Below are positions 58,201-64,000 of a stretch of 64,000 bases of DNA, piece after piece. This DNA is from Lewinellaceae bacterium. GTDB taxonomy: Bacteria; Bacteroidota; Bacteroidia; Chitinophagales; Saprospiraceae. Numbering within the stretch: the stretch's first letter is position 1; every line of letters begins with the position of its first letter. Both the position numbers and the translations under genes were made by a program. Location: NCBI GenBank assembly GCA_016708875.1, contig JADJFA010000023.1:32669-96668 (forward strand), read 5' to 3'. The notes under the pieces are model-generated. The model worked only from the letters and a program-made list of their open reading frames with translations. It did no database searches and was not told where the DNA came from.

Positions 58201-58981
58201 CCTCCGCATAAGTCAAGGCTACGCTTTGAATCTCTGGATGCTGGAAACTTCGGATTTTTTCGCCGTTCAATTTCCAAAGTATAGCAGTCCCATCGGCACT
58301 TCCAGTAAGAATGGTATCCCCGGAAGCTGAAAATACTGCGCAGGTTACTGCACCTGTATGTCCGGAAAAAGTCCGAAGTGGATTGTTTGCATTCGTAATT
58401 TTCCAAAGTTTAGCTGTTTTATCGGAACATGCCGTGAGGATTAGGTCACCTTTCGGCGAAAACGTTGCAGCGTTTATTTCACTATTATGGCTAAACTTTT
58501 GGGTTTCTTTGAGGGATTCGTCCAGAAGCCAGACATTTCCATTTCTACAGCCTGCGAGCATTTCCTTGCTTTTTGGAGAAAATGCAACGGATTTGATGTC
58601 GCTTCTTTTGATCGGATCAGGATCACTGAATTCTGCTATTTTTTTGCCAAATTTATCCCAAAGCATTGCTTTCCGATCAGACCCTCCACTTAAAATGAAC
58701 TGGCCGCCCTCTGGGTCGCCGACAGTTTTTGGAGAAAACGCCACGGTCAATACTTCGTTGGTGTGTCCTGGCAAAGTCCGGAGTTCAAGGCCATTTTCAT
58801 CCCAAATTTTGACCGTTTGGTCCTTGCTTCCTGTCAGAAAATACCGGCCATTCGGCGATATATCCACTGCGGTTATGCCATCCGTATGCCCGATAGGAAT
58901 TACCAAAGATGCAGTTTGATTTTGCGCATGACCGCTTTTTGCGCAAACAAGCCACAGGAATAAAAACAATATCTTTTTCAT
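55298..58981 (-). CDS. Exported WD40-repeat caspase (peptidase C14)
   Basis: A 1227-residue exported protein with no frame break. Signal peptide (MKKILFLFLWLVCAKSGHA), then about a dozen WD40 repeats (GHTDGITAVDISPNGRYFLT, GHTGAVTCAVFSASGDTILT, GHTSEVSAVAFAPKGNTFYT), the short linker MHYAVGMEVVSLQQ...LDPGLLAKVTG typical of bacterial WD40-caspases, an Ig-like region, and a caspase domain with His918 in VYFSGHGKNW and Cys979 in VFLDACNAG. The last ~120 residues (LRDALNEYFYAEGRKGS, YNIRGIYTIDGEKVLVKAQL) are a separate domain I cannot name. WD40 propellers often act as sensors or scaffolds; here the location would be periplasmic. It is followed by an M48 peptidase and preceded by an OmpA-like gene. 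Confidence 0.9.
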   Translation of the reverse strand: MKKILFLFLWLVCAKSGHAQNQTASLVIPIGHTDGITAVDISPNGRYFLTGSKDQTVKIWDENGLELRTLPGHTNEVLTVAFSPKTVGDPEGGQFILSGGSDRKAMLWDKFGKKIAEFSDPDPIKRSDIKSVAFSPKSKEMLAGCRNGNVWLLDESLKETQKFSHNSEINAATFSPKGDLILTACSDKTAKLWKITNANNPLRTFSGHTGAVTCAVFSASGDTILTGSADGTAILWKLNGEKIRSFQHPEIQSVALTYAEGQLKIITGSLNGTMKIWRLTDREAKPNAIFNYGLSTLKCAPDGQKILIGSTTKTLAKIATLDGRVAKKLKGHTSAIISMALSTDGASLLVAHADSSAKLWNLSSQKVRSFDIRTNLVSVALAPFDTLNDQGQRFMLVCGEDRACRLIDIWGKEKTRLLTPASRGIFSNTGQSALTSSSDGTPQILGFHNKQDRLVSGADKQVTALAFSPVFGSQAFVTGNAKGKIMYWDPVGGNPINIPLPASLYSTAVNTLSFSPDGKYILFGNKGGLTEIRGIDGNLFKTYPSGSRRIQNVNALAFSPRYDRPGNGDQYVLRANGKIAELWDTSNDKVTIFSGHTSEVSAVAFAPKGNTFYTASKDGTIKYWDIHSGKEIATLVSIDSTEWAVSTPLGTFDASQEGKKLMHYAVGMEVVSLQQIMERFLDPGLLAKVTGFSTESFRKATNIGALSLYPAVTMKIVGNKLEVALKENDGGIGKLSLYINGKRKVEDLNPPDPNTKKRSTTLPPIDLDQFSNMYRGDTINTIALYSYNRENIVRSEAFQLPYQPGVRSRGGEDSGGQQVNVCISTDPNIYVIVVGTSVYKDTSLYLPYPEQDALAMVNALGGVGKAMRGENKVFIKHLSTSKAEGVQPASKQNIKAAFEEFAKKATPCDVLIVYFSGHGKNWAPPGQQDANFYYLTSEVSMETIKLEKERTEHAISDIELEAWLNESPTLKQVVFLDACNAGTAAENIKIKGVRSRGGPNSSQLIALTLLNDRTGSWILSGSKGDMKSWEAEKYGHGLLTYSLLKGMNGSALLDGRQVDVSKLFDYAIRAVPQFAASMGKEQDPVPLRGQGTFPIGLKTPDTKIPLPNVMTVYTPSMFQVIPGFNDPLKLRDALNEYFYAEGRKGSKAEFVFYDTSHPLEDAYNIRGIYTIDGEKVLVKAQLYRGEETIGEQFEINGNKDPNDLKNKILGKVVPMVKVEEKRRESLN

Positions 58982-59178
58982 AACGCTTTGATTTACTTAG
59001 ATTTGAAGCAACGTTAGGTGCGCCAAGGATTACACGAGGTCAAGACCTCATGAAAAGTAACTAAGATTAAGCGTGAAAAAGGCGGGAATATATAGATGAA
59101 GTATTTTGAGAAGTCGTGGGACTAAAGATTTGATGCAAATGAAGTGTGCCACGGCGGCACTCGGCCATATCTGCTTTA

Positions 59179-60287
59179 TCATTTCGGGTACCCGAAATTC
59201 TGTGCGTCTGGTTTACCGTGTTGTTCTTCCGTACAGTCAACGCCATTGCTACAATGGTTGACAAGTTGTGATTCGCCGCAGCCATGATATTCCATACGCG
59301 AACGTTTAATACCTCCCGAAACAAGGTAATCCACCACTGATTTGGCGCGGCGCTCAGAAAGGCCCTGGTTAAAATCATCCGATGCACGGGAATCTGTGTG
59401 TGAATTTATTTCTATTCGGATTTCAGGGCGCTGTTTCATCAGGTTGTAAAGTTTTTCTTCCACAACAGATCTCGCTTTTGCATCCAGAACGTCGCTATTG
59501 AAGCCGTAATAAATAGGCAACACGTTGTAATCCAGGAGTTCACATTCAATTTTCCTCCACTCAAAACCATCCTCGCCGCCACTGCTTCTTCGGTCGCGCA
59601 CCAACATAACTTCTTCGCGTACGACGGCGCCAACCTCCAGTGTGTCCACCGTTTCATCTTTCTCCAACACCCGTTTTTGGATGGTGACGTATTCAGCGGG
59701 TATTTCGATTTCCCGCACAGTGGCCGGTGTAAGGATCACCCTTTTTTTGATGGTTTTAAAGCGGCCTCTTTGTTTTTCCTTGGAATATGTTGGAGTGGCA
59801 ACTATTTTTTTGACCGGTATTTCCTTTTTAACCGCCTCATATACCACATAGCAAATCACATCGCAATCGCCGGGTATCAGTGACTTACATCCTGCAAGCG
59901 CAGGCCTCGATTCAAAGCGGGCAAAGGCAGGCTGTACTTCAAAAATATCGAAGGTATCAATGGTTTTTACCGGAGTAATCGTGATTTTGCTGATGGGTTC
60001 TTCAATCAAAATAGTATCCACCTCTTCTCCATAAACAGCCGGGACATACTCGAATTTTTTGGAGGCCTGCTTACAAGTACTTGTTCCTCTACTGTTTTGT
60101 ACACCGCTGGCACCACTTTGTACGACTTGTAGGAAGGGGTAACAATTACCTTCTCAACTTCCGTAATTTCCTCAATCGGACATCGGATATAGCAGGCGCC
60201 TGGTTCAGGATTTGCTGGGTAATTTTGTGCCCAAAGGACTTCTGGAGTAATTAATGTGAGCAGAAACAGGAATGTGAAAATTCGCAT
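59179..60287 (-). CDS. OmpA-family outer-membrane lipoprotein-like protein (frameshifted)
   Basis: Started at ATG 60287 (MRIFTFLFLLTLITPEVLWA). The N-terminal half is a repetitive strand-rich region built on VVTPxYKxYKVVPAVYKTVE-like words, probably a duplicated domain. The C-terminal OmpA/MotB peptidoglycan-binding domain is clear: YYGFNSDVLDAKARSVVEEK, IRIEINSHTDSRASDDFNQG, LSERRAKSVVDYLVSGGIKR. Breaks: the T6 at 60055-60060 needs one more base to join its two segments, and the family's RRTEFRV end is one frame off near 59205. It would tether the outer membrane to peptidoglycan. First gene of the caspase/M48 run. Confidence 0.82.
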
Positions 60288-60426
60288 TGTTACAATAGTA
60301 GGTTTAGTAAAACTGCTACTTTTGACCGGGAATACCCCGTTTTTAAAGCAGTATGAACATTCCACCGAAAACTGGTGATTAAAATCAGACGTGTAAAATT
60401 ACACCGATTGTTAAAACCCTTGTATT

Positions 60427-60942
60427 ATGTTGTTAGAAAAAACATTCCGGCTCGTTTTAATCCTTGGTCTGTTTGCCGCAAGTTGCAGCGGCCCCAACCG
60501 TGGGCCTGTTGTCCCCGCCAAACCCGATAATTTTAGCGAACGCCTCGCCAAAATCAAAATGACCGACCTTGAAGGCAAGCCCGTTTCCTTGTCAGATTTT
60601 GCAGGAAAGCCCGTTTTTCTGAACTTTTGGGCTACCTGGTGCGGCCCTTGCGTCAGCGAAATGGGTTCCATTGAAAAAGTTTCCCAGCAGTTCAAAGATC
60701 AGATTGTGTTTTTGGCGGTCAGCAATGAATCTCCGGCACTTATCAAATCCTACCTCAAAAAGAACAAGTTCAGTTTCAATTTTGCCCACCTCGATGTCAC
60801 TTACCTGGATGTCTATGTGGTTTCACTTCCTACTACGATGCTCATTGATGGCAAGGGGCAATTGGTAGAAGAAGAGGTAGGTTTTCGCAACTGGGCGAGC
60901 CCTGGCAGCATTGAAAAACTTCAGATGCTGACGAAGAAATAA
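60427..60942 (+). CDS. TlpA-type periplasmic thioredoxin lipoprotein
   Basis: A 171-residue TlpA/ResA-like disulfide reductase. Lipobox in LVLILGLFAASC, then the redoxin fold: MTDLEGKPVSLSDFAGKPVF, LNFWATWCGPCVSEMGSIEK with the WCGPC active site, FLAVSNESPALIKSYLKKN, and the cis-Pro loop VVSLPTTMLIDGKGQ. Such proteins reduce disulfides in cytochrome c biogenesis or repair periplasmic proteins. It stands alone, divergent from the OmpA-like gene and convergent with the second caspase. The gap to that gene holds a hairpin. Confidence 0.92.
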   Translation: MLLEKTFRLVLILGLFAASCSGPNRGPVVPAKPDNFSERLAKIKMTDLEGKPVSLSDFAGKPVFLNFWATWCGPCVSEMGSIEKVSQQFKDQIVFLAVSNESPALIKSYLKKNKFSFNFAHLDVTYLDVYVVSLPTTMLIDGKGQLVEEEVGFRNWASPGSIEKLQMLTKK

Positions 60943-61052
60943 TGCTACACTGATTCCTTTATTCATGATACAAAAGTGCACTGGTTTTCAGCAGCGCAAA
61001 AAGGGCATAAATACGGGGTTTTGAAAATCAGGTGTTTTTACGGGGTGGATTA

Positions 61053-61112
61053 TTTCACACGACGACGCAACACACTCACTTGATTTCCACAAGATTGTGT
61101 CGTCGGGTGAAA
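61053..61112. terminator. CACGACG-word hairpin between convergent genes
   Basis: tttcacacgacgacgcaa (61053-61070) pairs with ttgtgtcgtcgggtgaaa (61095-61112) with two mismatches. It has the same TTTCACAC ends as the 19078 and 36823 hairpins. Probable terminator between the TlpA and caspase genes. Confidence 0.72.
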
Positions 61113-61124
61113 CTGTAAAACGCG

Positions 61125-64000
61125 TTATTCCACCGAAATCCTCGGCCCTACCTCTTTCAGAATCAATTTCACCAAGGCTGCGGTGTCTTTGGTACCCGTC
61201 AAGTTGAAAGCCGCGCCCACGGGGGCATCGCCCTTGAACAACCGCCCCGCAAGACTCACCTGTTCGCCGCTGATGGCGTAATTCCCACGAATCGAAAAGC
61301 CTTCGGCGAACTTCGGGATGTCATAATATACAAATTTCGCCTGCGCGCCCTTGGCTGTCTGGTCATGGAAATAATCGTTCAATACCTGCGACCAATCCCA
61401 GTCCATCGTTGAAATTATCCCGATCCTGGAAATTGCACTGTATCACCACGGGTACGGGCTGGGGCAAATTGATTTTCGCTGGCATCTTTGATCCCGATGG
61501 GAAAACTCGAACCGCCTTTAGGGACCGCGATGACAGGGATTGTACCTGTTTGATACTGGCAGCAAGTTTGGGCACCACGTCCCGTGCGTTTTGGAATAAT
61601 TTCATGATGTCCACATACTTACCATCCTCCAATGCCGTGCCGCTGATACCTTCAAGGAGGCTGTAAGTGAGCAGGCCCTGACCATACTGGCTGGCCTCAA
61701 AACTCACCATATCCGACGCGCTTCCCGTGAGGATGAACGTGCCAGTGCGGTCTTTTAAGAGTTCAAAAGCAATGACTTGCGAGGAATTCAGGTCGCGCTG
61801 ACCAATACCTCTCAGGTTTTCTGCCGCTTTGCCGGGATTGCGGGCATCAGGATGAGCACTTGTTTTTGAGCGGGAATAGCGGCAAGCCACTTGGTCGGAG
61901 CTCTTCGTCCGAAACGGCATATTCCTTGCGCACGGCATCGTCGGCGAGTTTGGCGCTGGTGATGTCTTTCGTGAGGTAGTAAAAGTTTGATTTGTCGCCT
62001 CTTTGCCCCAGGTCGGGGCTTCGTGGCCGGAGAAATAAACCACCAATACGTCGCAGGGCGTGGCTTTTTTGAATTCCAGGAACGCTTTTTCGATGTTGGC
62101 TTTGCTGGAAATTTCCACGCCTTCACCTGCAGTGGAGAGCAGTTTGACATGAACACGGTCTTCAAACAAAACCTTACCAGTACTGCTTAAGGCTTTGGCC
62201 ATTTCTGAAGCGTCAAGGTCGGGGTAGGTCAAATTCTTGCTCGCATCGCTGTATTTGGAAGTGCCGATCATGAGCAGGTAAAGGCTTGGCTTGATCGAGC
62301 TGCAATCGAAAAGTTTTGGGCCAGATCCTGCATCACCTCTCGCCCCGGCGAAGGTCGGTACGGCAATTCGTAGGCCGGGCTTCTGAGCCAATTGCGGGAG
62401 TTGTAAGCCGAGCACAATGGTATTGGAAGTATCGGGCGGTATTGGGTGGTGAACTCGTCAGATTTATTGTCAGGTTTTTCTGCCGATGGGGTTGATGTCT
62501 AAATTGCTGTTGACCTCCATTTGTTTGGCGCCTACGAAAAGATAAAGTTTCCCCATGCCGCCACTGCGCTCCGTAAGGCTGACTTTTAATTGGTTTTTTT
62601 CGATGCTAGCCTTGATTTCTGGATAAAGCGCCACGTTGTCGAAGGCTGCCACATTGCGCAATTCACCACTGGAGAACCCCATCAGTTTGCCTAAAAGCCC
62701 TGGTTCGTAGTAGCGTTCTTTCAACTGCTCCAGTTCAATGACTTCCATGCCGAGCACGTAATGCAGGTTTTCCATCATCTCTGGGGGACATCAAAGGAAG
62801 GCGGAGGGCGTGGTGACGGCAGATGCGGCTACGGCATCCTAGTAGCCGGTGTCCGTGAATTCCGGCCACACCTTGAGCCGAAAGCAAAGTTGGCTATCGG
62901 GTAATTGGCCGCTTCCGGGTATCATAGAGTTGTTGTGAGAAGTGTCCCTGCTTTCAAGCGCCGGATTTTTGTCTTCCTGAGCGTTTGGTTTTCGGCAAAA
63001 TTTAAGAGAATCCATTCCACCCGCTGACCAATTCCCGCTCCGGAGAAAACTTGTTTTGCGAGTTCCCGATAAGATGTCGCGCTTGATCAGCATCATTTTC
63101 CCGCGGTTTGTATACCTTGAATTCCGGGACCAACCATATTGACCTTCCGTGGTGGTCTCCAGCATTTTCAGTCCAAAGTAGTGGGAGAACTTACCCGTTA
63201 AAATGGAATAAGCACTCATGCCTGCGCGTACATCCGCGACATCGACCACTGGGCTAGTGAAGAAATACTGAAGATCAGGCGTTAAAGACCCCCAACCTCC
63301 ATCATTTTCAATGAATGTCCGGATTGTCATCTGCTTGCCGGTGTTGACCTCAAAACTTTTGAACTGCCATTGTTCCCCGTTCATTCGCTTTAGTCCACAC
63401 GCCCAATTGGGTTCAGTCCTGCGGAAAACGTATGTCCCGGTCTGTGGACAAAAGTCAAGATAATTAAGTCCCAGATCAAGAGGCACATCGGCCGAAGCTG
63501 ACTTGCTGCCAGTCTCCCAGCGTTTTAAAACCACACTCTGGTTAGCATCACCACGGCATCACTGACTGGCAAAAGTGACGCACAGGAGTCTTTCAAGATT
63601 TCTGCTTTCGTACCATTGCTGCAATCCACCCAAGAGGTGTGCCATAATGATTCAGCATCAATTGGAAGGCGCCATCCAGGAGAAATCAGCATTCCTTTTC
63701 CCTCAATCGTCCATTTTTCCACACCGGAACGCGCATCCCATAACGTGATTTGTTTGCCGTAAAGGGCTATCCTAGGTTACCATCGTCAGAAATTTCTGCA
63801 TGCTTTCGATGCGAAGCAGGTTTGCCGAAGGCTTTCAGAGGTGCAGGTTTCTTGCCCGAAACCATGTCCTGGCTTGTACTTCGGTATATTGATATCAGGC
63901 ACTTTTCCCTGATCTTGCAGAAATTGGGTGGCGCCGCAAAGTGCCGCACGAGCCTGTACTCCGTCTTTCGACAGGGCGATCTCTGCAATGGGCGATGGGG
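61125..64000 (-). CDS. Second WD40-like caspase, frameshifted and cut by the window edge; Cys position is Arg
   Basis: Paralogue of the 55298-58981 protein, read in pieces: 63767-63988, 63525-63722, 62839-63534, 62470-62778, 61363-62415 and 61125-61406. The propeller-like N-terminal part (KQITLWDARSGVEKWTIEGK) continues past 64000. The linker LHYVLGMEVIELEQLKERYY, the caspase core (YLLMIGTSKYSDASKNLTYP; VVYFSGHEAPTWG) and the C-terminal domain (FSIRGNYAISGEQVSLAGRL) all align. The catalytic Cys (DACN in the intact paralogue) is DARN here (codon CGC, plus strand 61840-61842), a base substitution rather than an indel. Even allowing for frame errors, this copy may be an inactive pseudoprotease or a pseudogene. 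Confidence 0.75.

Noticed and set aside
1..64000. tRNA or rRNA genes
   Set aside because: No intergenic stretch showed cloverleaf-like arms or conserved rRNA sequence on reading; gaps hold hairpin repeats instead.

Overview
The window looks like chromosomal DNA of a Bacteroidota bacterium, most plausibly of the Saprospiria (Haliscomenobacter/Lewinella-like). Evidence: several promoters fit the Bacteroidetes -33 TTTG / -7 TANNTTTG pattern, there are two SusC-like TonB receptors with carboxypeptidase-like N-termini, a type IX secretion (T9SS) sorting domain, many lipoproteins with MK...C signals, and WD40-caspase proteins. The species is an inference. I see no rRNA, tRNA, CRISPR array or prophage.

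Layout. 1-11.8 kb is ordinary chromosome: an efflux adaptor cut by the left edge, UPF0173 hydrolase, YjbR-like protein, exported amidohydrolase, BASS transporter, small beta-barrel, LRR protein, CBS-containing site-2 protease, lipoprotein-like methyltransferase, O-antigen ligase, rsmA and an alkyltransferase-like protein. 11.8-17 kb is a probable metal-uptake island: His-rich small membrane protein, TonB receptor and three lipoproteins. 17-27.1 kb holds an SH3-like protein, a Fic protein, an M1 peptidase/membrane protein/TPR histidine kinase run and a second TonB receptor. 27.2-32.9 kb holds two small membrane proteins, a large SF1 helicase and an exported superoxide dismutase. A 1289-bp IS3-family element follows at 32959-34247. 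34.3-42.9 kb holds hemJ, kup, hupE, a TPR protein, a T9SS metalloprotease, purB and a lipoprotein.

43-64 kb is the most distinctive part. It holds a DUF1573 lipoprotein, a caspase-TPR protein, a reverse-strand run CHASE2 > FecR-like > M48-TPR > FecR-like with 14-residue repeats, a divergent coiled-coil/beta-barrel protein, a second reverse-strand run OmpA-like > WD40-caspase > M48-TPR > small exported protein, a TlpA thioredoxin, and a second WD40-caspase running off the right edge whose catalytic Cys position reads Arg. Almost all of these proteins carry signal peptides, which suggests an envelope-located caspase/metalloprotease network. I do not know a described system with this composition.

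Two window-wide properties matter. First, about thirty frame breaks, many at homopolymers, split genes whose two halves read perfectly in adjacent frames. This looks more like residual indel error in the assembly than gene decay, so genes are given as whole spans with the break noted. Second, most intergenic gaps hold a long, near-perfect inverted repeat whose arms are built from a short repeated word. The words differ between sites, but several families recur.
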